A DNA stretch of 64,000 nt, taken from contig CP119312.1 of NCBI GenBank assembly GCA_029202405.1, positions 3,291,001-3,355,000 on the forward strand, in the 5' to 3' direction. Positions 55,935 through 63,799 of the stretch are shown piece after piece. The first letter of the stretch is position 1, and each line of letters begins with the position of its first letter. The notes under the pieces were generated by a model that saw only the letters and a program-made list of their open reading frames with translations, ran no database searches and had not been told where the DNA came from. This DNA comes from Candidatus Devosia phytovorans (GTDB lineage Bacteria > Pseudomonadota > Alphaproteobacteria > Rhizobiales > Devosiaceae). A program made the translations under genes and the position numbers.

Positions 55935-58061
55935 CTACCACTTCTTGCTCAGGCTGAGCGTAACCGTGCGACCGGCGCCGTAGCCACAGGAGGTCGTGGT
56001 CTGGCAGCTTGAAACGTAGGACTCGTCAAAGATGTTCGAGGCGGTAAGGGCGACACCCCAATCGTCCTTCTCGTAGCGAAGGCTGGCATCGAACAAGGTC
56101 ACGTCCGGAACTTCCGTCGTGTTGGCATTGTCAGCCCAGCTCTCGCCAAGATAACGCACACCGCCGCCTAAAACGAGACCATCGAACTGGCCATCAAAGG
56201 CATATTCGACGCCCAGCGAAGCGGTCAGCTTCGGAATCTGAACCGGTGAGTTGCCGATCAGCGTGGTGTCAACGTCATCGACGACTTCTGCGTCGAGCCA
56301 GGTCAGACCGCCAAAAACGGAGACCTGGTCGAAATTGACCCGACCTTCAAGCTCAACGCCGACGACGTTCACTTCGCCAATCGCAACCGAGCCCGTCGCC
56401 GGAAACGGGAGGGACTGGGCGTAGTTCTCGCGGTCAATGCTGAAGACCGAGGCGGTGAACAGGCCATCGATGAATGTGGGCGCATACTTGATGCCCGCTT
56501 CGATCTGGCGGCCTTCTTCGGACGGAAGCAGAGCACCGGTGGCACTGGTCGCGATGGTGGGGCTGAACGAGGTCGCATAGCTAACGTAGGGCGTCAGACC
56601 ATTGTCAAACTCGTAGCCGAGGCCAACGCGACCGGTAAAGGCTCCCTCGCTGGACGAGGCAGATGTGCCAGCGAAATTGTTGTCATAGTCAATGTTGACG
56701 TTGTCATAGCGGCCGTTGACGGTCGCAATAACGCCACCGAGGCGCATCTGATCCTGCACGTAGATGCCAAGTTGCTGCAGGGAAATATCCTGATCCAGAT
56801 AGGTGCTGATCAGCGGGCTCACTACACCATACTGGGGATCGAGCACGTTGATAGGGGGCACACGGACAGCGCTTGAGAACGTTGAGTCAGAACCCTGGAC
56901 CGAGCTGAACCGCACATTCTTGTAGTCCAGGCCCGCGAGCAGACTGTGCTCGATCGGTCCGGTCTCGACGGTACCTGAAATCTGGTTGTCGATGTTGAAG
57001 GTGAGGATGTCGGTGCTGTGCTGGAAGGCGGCTCGATCCAGCGTATTCGTTCCGCTCACTTCACCATAGGTATAGAGATACTGTTCATCGAGCGAGACGC
57101 CGGCGAGGCGAGCGTTCTGCTTGATGGTCCAAGTGCCATCTAGATCATGCTCAAGTTCGTAACCGATCATCGCCTGCTGGCGGTCATAGGAGTCGAAGCT
57201 CGGATCGCCATAGTTGAAATCGCGTGGAATGCGAACACCGCCTGCGGCATCCTCAGCGGTCCCCGTATAGGGAAGGAAACCGGTGGACGTGTGATCGAGG
57301 TCGCCGGCCTGGTACTGGCCGTAAACCGTCAACGACGTCTGCTCGGTGGGCGCCCACGTCACGCTGCCGAGGACGGAGCCCTTGAGATCTGAGGCGTCAT
57401 CGGTCTCCCAACCACCGCCGGACAGCTTGCCCGTCAGTCGGTAGGCCAGATCACCGGTCTCGCTGGCATCACCAACGTCAAAGCCAAAGTAAGCATTACC
57501 GAAATTGTTGATGCCGGTTTCGGTGTAGCGCAGGCGTTCGCCCGTCGGGCGCTTGCCGATGTAGTTGATGACGCCGCCCACGTTGGCGCCACCATAGAGC
57601 GCGGAGGCGGGACCCTTGAGCACTTCGATGCGCTCAAGCAGGAAAGGCTCGATCAGGAAGGAGCCGAAGCCGAACTGGTAGAGCGGCAGGTTGTCCTGAA
57701 CGATACCAGTCTGGTCTGCCTGGAAACCACGAACGCGCACCCAGTCGAAATCAGCGTCGGTGCCATAGGTTGAAGGCTGGACACCAGCCGTATAACGCAG
57801 CGCTTCGTCGGCTTTGGCGCCAGGTATTTTGTCTAGCTGCGCGCGATCGACCACCGACACCGACTGCGGCACTTCCGTGATCGCTACTGCCAGCTTGGAG
57901 CCAGCCGTGGTCTGCACGGTGGCATATTCAACGCCCTCTGCATCTGCCTCGACAACAACCTCCCCCAGTGCGATCGGGCTTTGGGCGAAGGCGTGGCCGG
58001 TGGCCAGGGCGGTGGTAACCAGGAGCAGGCCGACCAGGCCGCGGCGAGACAGTGCTGTCAT
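55935..58061 (-). CDS. TonB-dependent siderophore receptor
   Basis: A 708-residue outer membrane receptor with a signal peptide (GLLLVTTALATGHAFAQ). The plug domain opens with a TonB-box-like GEVVVEADAE and has VPQSVSVVDRAQLDKIPG, VRVRGFQAD and LERIEVLKGPASALYGGANV. A 22-strand barrel of about 550 residues ends in VTLSLSKKW with the terminal aromatic. It matches the FhuA/FoxA/FpvA class for ferric siderophores, probably hydroxamate or mixed type. The ATG at 58061 begins the signal peptide. Transcription likely starts near the TGA-N9-TCA dyad upstream. No siderophore synthesis genes other than the distant NRPS are seen. Confidence 0.95.
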   Translation of the reverse strand: MTALSRRGLVGLLLVTTALATGHAFAQSPIALGEVVVEADAEGVEYATVQTTAGSKLAVAITEVPQSVSVVDRAQLDKIPGAKADEALRYTAGVQPSTYGTDADFDWVRVRGFQADQTGIVQDNLPLYQFGFGSFLIEPFLLERIEVLKGPASALYGGANVGGVINYIGKRPTGERLRYTETGINNFGNAYFGFDVGDASETGDLAYRLTGKLSGGGWETDDASDLKGSVLGSVTWAPTEQTSLTVYGQYQAGDLDHTSTGFLPYTGTAEDAAGGVRIPRDFNYGDPSFDSYDRQQAMIGYELEHDLDGTWTIKQNARLAGVSLDEQYLYTYGEVSGTNTLDRAAFQHSTDILTFNIDNQISGTVETGPIEHSLLAGLDYKNVRFSSVQGSDSTFSSAVRVPPINVLDPQYGVVSPLISTYLDQDISLQQLGIYVQDQMRLGGVIATVNGRYDNVNIDYDNNFAGTSASSSEGAFTGRVGLGYEFDNGLTPYVSYATSFSPTIATSATGALLPSEEGRQIEAGIKYAPTFIDGLFTASVFSIDRENYAQSLPFPATGSVAIGEVNVVGVELEGRVNFDQVSVFGGLTWLDAEVVDDVDTTLIGNSPVQIPKLTASLGVEYAFDGQFDGLVLGGGVRYLGESWADNANTTEVPDVTLFDASLRYEKDDWGVALTASNIFDESYVSSCQTTTSCGYGAGRTVTLSLSKKW

Positions 58062-58115
58062 TGCGTATTCCCACAAGGACCCGTGGACAGAATTTCGCCA
58101 CAGGTGTGAACTAAA

Positions 58116-58140
58116 TAAGGTGACCATTTATCTCACCTTA
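58116..58140. promoter_or_regulatory. TAAGGTGA-N9-TCACCTTA dyad, RirA/IRO-like box upstream of the receptor
   Basis: A perfect 8-bp inverted repeat with a 9-nt spacer, 55 bp before the receptor start. It contains TGA-N9-TCA, the consensus described for iron-responsive operators bound by RirA in Rhizobiales. A related copy lies before the AraC gene. Repression by RirA under iron sufficiency is the expected role, though binding by the AraC protein is possible. Confidence 0.65.
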
Positions 58141-58192
58141 ACGTTTCGGGATTGTCGATCCTTACGGTCGCTTGAAGGATTCAACGCCGGTT

Positions 58193-59068
58193 TTAGAGCG
58201 CTCGCTCCCTGGCCTTGAGCCATGCGAGTGGCGTCTGGCCAGTGTATTGCTTGAACACGCGGGTCATATGCGCCTGATCGGCGAACCCGGTCGTGCCAGC
58301 AAGATGGCTCAGGCTGCCAGCGCCGGATTCGAGCAATGCCTTGACGCGCTCGATGCGCGCGCGCATCTGCCATTGCAGCGGTGACAGGCCGGTCGACGCC
58401 TTGAAGGCTGCCGAGAAATAGGACGAGGACAGGCCGACGTGCTCGGCCAGATCCTGCAGACGGACTGCCTCCAGGCAACGGTCGCCCAGATATTTGCAGG
58501 CCATCCGCAGGCGGCGGGGCGATAGCTGTCCTTTGAGCTCAAGCGCCTGCCGCGGCAGTTCGAAGAGTTCGACGCAGATGGCCAGTGCCAGCGATTCCCC
58601 ATAGGCATCGTGACGCGCGGCCTGCTGGCATTCGCGTGCCAGAAGACCGGACAGGGCCTGGATTACCGGATTATCGAACATCAGTCGCGCCGCATCACCG
58701 GGCAGGGCATCAAGCGAGAGGCCGAGCCGGTTACGCAAATGGCCGAGATCAAGATGCAGATCCAGGTGGCAGAGGCGCGCCTGTCGCGGCACGATCGACC
58801 AGGTGCGCATGTTGGGCGGGATATAACTCAGCCGGCCCGCCGCCCCATCAGGCACGCGGCCGGGGTCATCGGTGAGAAGGATCGCATCGGCCGGCGTTTC
58901 ATCGAGAATGACGAACAGCCTGGCATGTGGCGACACATATTCGCCGCCGGCGCCAGCCTCACCCTGCACATCCCAGACATCGGCGAGCATGCCCTGCCAG
59001 CTGCGCCAATTCGGGCCGCCGTTGGGTGCGAAACCCTCGATCCGGGATTGCATCTGGGGATGGAACAT
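58193..59068 (-). CDS. AraC-family transcriptional regulator of iron uptake
   Basis: A 291-residue regulator. The C-terminal double helix-turn-helix covers about residues 190-290 (LQDLAEHVGLSSSYFSAAFK, then GFADQAHMTRVFKQYTGQTP). The N-terminal ligand part (about 1-170) includes SYIPPNMRTWS, as in many siderophore-linked AraC proteins. The gene is upstream of and collinear with the receptor, and both carry the same dyad. It probably activates the receptor operon when the ferric siderophore is present. A gap of 131 bp separates the two genes. Confidence 0.88.
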   Translation of the reverse strand: MFHPQMQSRIEGFAPNGGPNWRSWQGMLADVWDVQGEAGAGGEYVSPHARLFVILDETPADAILLTDDPGRVPDGAAGRLSYIPPNMRTWSIVPRQARLCHLDLHLDLGHLRNRLGLSLDALPGDAARLMFDNPVIQALSGLLARECQQAARHDAYGESLALAICVELFELPRQALELKGQLSPRRLRMACKYLGDRCLEAVRLQDLAEHVGLSSSYFSAAFKASTGLSPLQWQMRARIERVKALLESGAGSLSHLAGTTGFADQAHMTRVFKQYTGQTPLAWLKARERAL

Positions 59069-59078
59069 GGGGCGCGTT

Positions 59079-59103
59079 CAAGTTGACTTGTTCAGTCACC
59101 TTA
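59079..59103. promoter_or_regulatory. Second TGA-N9-TCA dyad, upstream of the AraC gene
   Basis: CAAGTTGA-N9-TCACCTTA has the same half-site spacing as the dyad at the receptor. The right half is identical and the left half matches at 6 of 8 positions. It lies 11 bp before the AraC start, so bound protein would block initiation. Shared control of regulator and receptor is the simple reading. Confidence 0.55.
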
Positions 59104-59177
59104 ACACATGGACTGCGCAGGAAAAAGTGACCTGACAACGACAAGGCGCAATAACGTCCGGTTCGAGGGCGCAAGAA

Positions 59178-59210
59178 AAGGCGCGCAAACCCGCTGGGCC
59201 TGCGCGCCTT
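59178..59210. terminator. Hairpin terminator downstream of the flavoprotein operon
   Basis: A perfect 9-bp stem (AAGGCGCGC/GCGCGCCTT) with a 15-nt loop. For leftward transcripts the stem is followed by TTTTCTT, giving a Rho-independent terminator 46 bp after the flavoprotein stop codon. Confidence 0.75.
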
Positions 59211-59255
59211 GTCAACCAACTTGCCTCGAGCGCGTGACGCTCGGTTTGGGCCACC

Positions 59256-60530
59256 TTACCGCAGGCGACCAGTTGCATTTGGGACTGGCGCCGGGCGTTC
59301 GCCGGGCGTTGCCGTGGCCGCCACGTCGGAAGCGGTTTCGCGAACCGAGCCCCACAGGGTCTGCGACAGGTGCATGACCACCGAAAGCGCATGGCTGCGC
59401 GAGGGCATGAACCAGGCAAAGAACAGAATACGGATCACCCAGGCGAGGCGCCCGGTGAACTGCATGCCATAAAGTTCAGTGATGCCGCGCTGGCCAGCCA
59501 GGCCAGCGGTCTGGCCGAGGCCCTTGAAGCCGAAGCGCTTGACCGGTTTGCCCTTGACGGCGCGGGCGATATTGGCGCCGACGCAATCGCCCTGCGCCAT
59601 GGCCCAGAGCGCATTGGTCGGGCAAGCCTCGCCGGTCACGGGATGGGCCGCACCAGCCAGATCGCCGGCGACCCAGACGTTGGAACTGCCCCGCACGCGC
59701 AGGTCGTCATTGGCCAGGATCTGGCCCGCAGCATTGCGCGGTAGCGCCTCCGTGCCTCTGAGCACCTTGTAACTCACGCCGGCAGCCACAATGGCCATAT
59801 CGGCCGAGATGGTCTCGCCATTCTCCAAAGCAACATGATCGGCGAGGATCTGAGAGACGCGGGCACCGCGATGAACCTGTACCCCCTGGGCAAGCAGGGA
59901 ACCTTCTGCCTTGTCGGCCATATGGTTGAAGGCCGGGCGCATCGAGGGCAGCAATTCATCGCTCGACGATACCAGATGGATATTGACCTTGCTGGCACCA
60001 TCGCGGGCGAAGCGTGCCGCCAGCGCCGACGCCGTCTCGACACCGGCGGGACCGCCGCCCACCACTACAACGCTGCGTGGCCGGGCCGCAGCATCCCGAC
60101 GATCGAGCTCGCCGATCAGCGCCTGCATGTCCAGCGTATCCTTGACGCACCAGCCGTGTTCCGCCAAGCCCGGGATACGATCGAAGGGATCCACCGAACC
60201 GGCCGCGATCACCAGGTGATCATAACGGATTTCGCGCTCGCCATCGGCCCCCTGCACGGTCAGCGCACGACCAGGCAGATCGGCTGAAACAACCTCACCC
60301 TGAACGAAATTGTCACCCAGCATGGGCTCCAGCGGGGTCAGCGTGTCGCTCACCGGAAGGTGTCCGGTCAGCACTTCGCCGGTCCAGCCGTGGTAGGTGT
60401 GATAGCCCTCGCGCGAGATAAGGGTCACGTCCACCTCGCCGCGGCGCAGGCGGGAGCGGAGCTTGGTCCGCAAAGCCGAAAAGGCATGGAGGCCGGCATA
60501 GCCGCCCCCGAGGATGACTATGCGGCGCAT
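59256..60530 (-). CDS. NDH-2-like NAD(P)/FAD-dependent oxidoreductase
   Basis: A 424-residue flavoprotein. It has two Rossmann motifs, IVILGGGYAGLHAFSAL at the N-terminus and SVVVVGGGPAGVETASALA near residue 165, and the FAD-binding SSNVWVAGDLAGAAHPV. A hydrophobic C-terminal segment (LAWVIRILFFAWFMPSRS) may bind the membrane, as in type II NADH dehydrogenases. The start at 60530 is fixed by AGGAGG upstream. It overlaps the acyl-ACP-reductase-like gene by 13 bases, so the two are coupled. The electron acceptor is unknown. Confidence 0.88.
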   Translation of the reverse strand: MRRIVILGGGYAGLHAFSALRTKLRSRLRRGEVDVTLISREGYHTYHGWTGEVLTGHLPVSDTLTPLEPMLGDNFVQGEVVSADLPGRALTVQGADGEREIRYDHLVIAAGSVDPFDRIPGLAEHGWCVKDTLDMQALIGELDRRDAAARPRSVVVVGGGPAGVETASALAARFARDGASKVNIHLVSSSDELLPSMRPAFNHMADKAEGSLLAQGVQVHRGARVSQILADHVALENGETISADMAIVAAGVSYKVLRGTEALPRNAAGQILANDDLRVRGSSNVWVAGDLAGAAHPVTGEACPTNALWAMAQGDCVGANIARAVKGKPVKRFGFKGLGQTAGLAGQRGITELYGMQFTGRLAWVIRILFFAWFMPSRSHALSVVMHLSQTLWGSVRETASDVAATATPGERPAPVPNATGRLR

Positions 60531-61606
60531 GTGACGGCCTCCTGGATTGCGGAGACAGGAGCATGTGCCGGTGCGTCCTTGATCAGCTTGCCGAAGGAGC
60601 GGAAGGGCGCCAGGTGGAAGCCGAGATGGCGATATTCGTCGGCCAGCCGCAGGATATGCTCGGCCTGGTCCACCTGGGCGTCGCCCATGCAGAAGTGGCC
60701 CTTGTGACCAGCCAGCGCCAGCAGCATGGTTTCGGCAAGGCAAGCATAGGCGAGCTTTGGCGCCAAGGCGATCGACCCACGCAGCTCGAAGCCGGGGATT
60801 TCGACCAGCCCACCATCCACGACCAGCACATCGGGACGCTCGGTCAGTAGCCCCTCGTCGGTATTGCGCGGCACGGTGTCGTCGAGCACGATGGCGCCAC
60901 GTTTGAGGTGTTCGCTGCGCAGCAGAGCGTCAGGCGAGGATGTCAGCAGGACCACGAGATCTGCCTTGGCCACGTCCAGCATGTCTGTGCTGACTGTCGC
61001 CTCGACGCCATCCCGGCGAACATCGGCGGCAAGCTTGAGCAGGCGCTGCTCATTGCGCGCGACCAGCATCAGTCGGCCAGGATGCTTGCGAGCGTAAAGC
61101 CGGGTGAGGCAAGAACCAACGCTGCCCGTCGCACCGACGATGGCGATAAGCGGGTCGCGACCAAGCGAGCCGGTCAGCGTTTCGATGGCCTGCATCGTCA
61201 TGGCGGCGGTAAACGCGTTGCCATTGGTGACACCGACGTCGGTGCGCTTGGCAAAGGCCTTGCCGCCGACCGAAGCCGGGGCGGTCAGCGCGCCAAGGCC
61301 AACCACCGAGGCGCCGAGGTCGCGCGCCAGATCGACCGCATCGGAAATGCGACCCTGAACCTGGGAGCGCGGCAAGGTCAGCAATTGGGTGGGCGTCAAC
61401 GGCACGGTAATGATCCGGCCAACGACCTTCTTTGGCAAATCCACCCGGGAAATCTTGCCTGTAACCATGGGCGGCACTGGCAAGTGCTTGAGGGCATTCC
61501 GCCAGATGATTTCAGGAACCAGTGAGAAAGGCCGACCGAACAGAATGCCCATATCTGCACGCAGCGTATTTCTCGGGTGCACCAAGAACGCAAACTCTGA
61601 CTGCAT
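60518..61606 (-). CDS. Acyl-ACP-reductase-like (AAR family) protein
   Basis: A 362-residue NAD(P)-binding protein. The layout follows cyanobacterial fatty-aldehyde-forming acyl-ACP reductase. An N-terminal acyl-binding part has VVGLGALTAP (counterpart of ALGGFTSI) and GVTNGNAFTAAM (counterpart of TTGNTHTAY). A Rossmann motif IVGATGSVGS with LMLVARNEQRL and VDGGLVEIPG follow. ACLAETMLLALAGHK places Cys289 where the catalytic cysteine (Cys294 in Synechococcus) sits. Conversion of acyl-ACP/CoA to an aldehyde is therefore possible. No aldehyde deformylating oxygenase is nearby. An alternative is a distantly related dehydrogenase. It is first in an operon with the NDH-2-like flavoprotein. Confidence 0.7.
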   Translation of the reverse strand: MQSEFAFLVHPRNTLRADMGILFGRPFSLVPEIIWRNALKHLPVPPMVTGKISRVDLPKKVVGRIITVPLTPTQLLTLPRSQVQGRISDAVDLARDLGASVVGLGALTAPASVGGKAFAKRTDVGVTNGNAFTAAMTMQAIETLTGSLGRDPLIAIVGATGSVGSCLTRLYARKHPGRLMLVARNEQRLLKLAADVRRDGVEATVSTDMLDVAKADLVVLLTSSPDALLRSEHLKRGAIVLDDTVPRNTDEGLLTERPDVLVVDGGLVEIPGFELRGSIALAPKLAYACLAETMLLALAGHKGHFCMGDAQVDQAEHILRLADEYRHLGFHLAPFRSFGKLIKDAPAHAPVSAIQEAVTCAA

Positions 61607-61911
61607 AACAACCCCGCCATGGTTGCGCCGCAACAGGCGACGCCGCGGAGAAGTCTTAACACAACTTTAATAAAAGTTTAACGAAGTATTAATCAGTTCA
61701 AAGATTTGGTTAATGGGCGTGACGTGGCACGCTCACCTTGCGCTTGGTCAAAAGCGGAATAACCCGGCAATAAATGCTTAAGCCTTCGCCCGTATGATAA
61801 TTTCGGGTTTCTCCGTAAAGCCTAGCGTCAGGCCTGCAGCGGATGGCAGCTTCCGTTGCCTCCCTCGCTTGAACATTTTGGGCCTTGCGGTGGGAGGAAA
61901 GCAGGGTTTCC
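61607..61911. other. Divergent promoter region before the reductase operon and the GAF-EAL gene
   Basis: The 305-bp stretch has an AT-rich block at about 61655-61715 with repeated TTAA and a small dyad AACTTT-N4-AAAGTT at 61663-61678, suited to the leftward promoter. A 78-codon open frame on the minus strand (61710-61946) runs into the GAF-EAL start, has no recognisable domain and is not called. Confidence 0.5.
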
Positions 61912-63204
61912 ATGAACGCAGGCGAGACAGATATCTTCGACCTCAAGGGTCTGACGACCGCGCTGGACGATAAGGCGGATTATTCCCTAAGGCGCGCCCT
62001 GGAGGCTGTTCGCGTGCATCTTGGCATGCAGGTGGCCTATGTTTCCGAATTTGTCGGCGATCGCACCTATTTCCGCGAGGTAGACGCGCCTGGCCTCGAG
62101 CATGTAGTCAAGCCCGGCGACTCCATGCCGCTCGACTATGTCTATTGCAAGCGCATCCTTGATGGCCAGTTGCCCGAGTTGATGCCTGACGTCCTCGACG
62201 TGCCCGATGCCGCCAGCATGGCCTTCACCACCGATATGGGCATACGCGCCCATATGAGCGTGCCGATCACGCTCAAGGACGGCCAGACGCATGGCATGTT
62301 CTGCTGCATCAGCACCGAGCCGCAACCTTCGCTCAACCAGCGCGACCTCAAAATGATGCGCGCCGTGGCGGAACTGACTGCCGTGATCATCGGCCGCGAG
62401 ATCGAAGCCAAGACCGAGCACCGGACCAATCACGAACGGATCCAGAAGGTACTGGGCGACGATGAATTGTCGATCGTCCTGCAGCCTATCTTCCGCATTG
62501 CCGACAACCGGCTGCTTGGCTTTGAATGCCTGTCGCGTTTTTCCGGGCCCGAGGATTGGACACCAGACGTCTGGTTCAAGTTGGCGGCAGATGTTGGCCT
62601 TGGCACAGAGCTCGAGATGCGCGCCGTCGAAAAGGGCCTGGCGCTTCTCGACCAGTTGCCTTCCGAGCTCTATCTGACGCTCAATGTGTCGCCTGAAACC
62701 GTCATCTCGGGCGCGGTGACAAAGGCTATTTCTACCAAACAGGGACGGCGGGTGGTGCTCGAAATCACCGAGCATGCCAGCGTTGAAGACTATTCCGCGT
62801 TAGGCACGGCTCTCAACGACATTCGCGCAGGGGGCGTACGACTGGCTGTTGACGATGCTGGCGCGGGTTATGCCAGCCTGCGCCATATCCTGGCGCTGCA
62901 GCCCGATATCATCAAACTCGACATCAGCCTCACCCGCAATATCCAGGACGATCTGGCCCGCCACGCCCTGGCTGCTGCGCTGGTGCATTTTGGTCGCGAG
63001 ACGAAGAGTCAGATTCTGGCGGAAGGCGTCGAAACCGCATCCGAACTCGAAGCGCTGCGCGCACTTGGAGTGGAAACCGCACAGGGCTACTTCCTCGGTC
63101 GGCCGATGCCCTATGAGGAGGCGAACCGCTTGGCCGCCAAGATGAAGCTCGCCAGCCGCCCCCGTCCCAAACTGGTTACCCCGGGCACGGCTGTCGCCAG
63201 CTAG
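61912..63204 (+). CDS. GAF-EAL c-di-GMP phosphodiesterase
   Basis: A 430-residue cytoplasmic protein. Residues about 20-165 are a GAF sensor domain (VYCKRILDGQLPELMPDV, MSVPITLKDGQTHGMFCC). Residues about 180-420 are an EAL domain. The EAL motif reads ECL (E205), and the other metal and catalytic residues are kept: N258, E284, D314-D315, K335 and E371 (AEGVET). Hydrolysis of c-di-GMP is therefore likely. There is no GGDEF domain. Such an enzyme could lower c-di-GMP and so affect the adhesin system of this window. The ATG at 61912 is chosen after a purine-rich stretch. Confidence 0.9.
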   Translation: MNAGETDIFDLKGLTTALDDKADYSLRRALEAVRVHLGMQVAYVSEFVGDRTYFREVDAPGLEHVVKPGDSMPLDYVYCKRILDGQLPELMPDVLDVPDAASMAFTTDMGIRAHMSVPITLKDGQTHGMFCCISTEPQPSLNQRDLKMMRAVAELTAVIIGREIEAKTEHRTNHERIQKVLGDDELSIVLQPIFRIADNRLLGFECLSRFSGPEDWTPDVWFKLAADVGLGTELEMRAVEKGLALLDQLPSELYLTLNVSPETVISGAVTKAISTKQGRRVVLEITEHASVEDYSALGTALNDIRAGGVRLAVDDAGAGYASLRHILALQPDIIKLDISLTRNIQDDLARHALAAALVHFGRETKSQILAEGVETASELEALRALGVETAQGYFLGRPMPYEEANRLAAKMKLASRPRPKLVTPGTAVAS

Positions 63205-63206
63205 GA

Positions 63207-63428
63207 CGAGCGAGCGACTCGATCGTCCTTCTGACCTTCGACTGGCTCCGCCACGACCGCGTCACGGTCGATTTGATGCTCAATCTCTTCCGCTTCATGG
63301 CCGAGGGCAGCAATTTCCTCGATTCACACTCGATTTTCCCGAGCGAGACCCGCGTCGCCGTTACCTCCACCATGACCGGCGCGCCGCCCGGTGCCCATGG
63401 CGTCGTCGCCAACCAGTTCATCCATGCT
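63207..63428 (+). pseudogene. N-terminal fragment of an alkaline-phosphatase-superfamily (nucleotide pyrophosphatase-like) gene
   Basis: Reading in frame from 63207 gives SIVLLTFDWLRHDRVTVD, then LFRFMAEGSNFLDSHSIFPS and ETRVAVTSTMTGAPPGAHG. This is the usual opening of phosphodiesterase/nucleotide pyrophosphatase-like proteins (metal Asp, FPSET block, TG, AHG). There is no start codon with a ribosome site. The match stops after VVANQFIH and unrelated sequence follows, so most of the gene is lost. Confidence 0.7.
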
Positions 63429-63510
63429 GCCCCAACGCACTCTTCCGCACCTCGGAATGGGAAGATCTCGAACTGGCCGTCCAGGCAGGGCAATTGCCCG
63501 ATCGCCGGAA

Positions 63511-63799
63511 GACGATCTGGGCCACGACGTCTTTAGCCGCGTAATTTACGCCATGCGCACCAGTATTCTCATCGCCATCATGGCGACGGTGATCGGCGCC
63601 GCCGTCGGCCCGCGGCCTCGTGCTCTCCGGCACCAGCCTCGTCCTGCTGCCTAGCGAAAGCCGCAACCACTTGACCGCGGCCTGGTGGATGGGCATTCCA
63701 GCCGGCGTGGTGATCTTCCTCACCACCCTGGCCATCAGCCTCGTGGGCGACTGGCTGCGCGACATGCTGGACCCCAATCTTGGAGCCAAGGACGAATGA
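63511..63799 (+). pseudogene. Decayed DppC-type ABC permease gene with internal deletion and frameshift
   Basis: One frame gives DDLGHDVFSRVIYAMRTSIL, then IAIMATVIGAAVG, which is the conserved membrane start of a DppC permease. After about 63610 the frame changes and gives AAWWMGIPAGVVIFLTTLAI and GDWLRDMLDPN, the normal C-terminal end, with a stop at 63797-63799. The middle (about 150 residues including the EAA loop) is missing. Its final ATGA overlaps the next start, which shows the old operon junction. Confidence 0.72.

Noticed and set aside
61710..61946. A 78-codon minus-strand frame in the gap before the GAF-EAL gene
   Set aside because: No ribosome site or domain, and it overlaps the start of a well-supported gene on the other strand.
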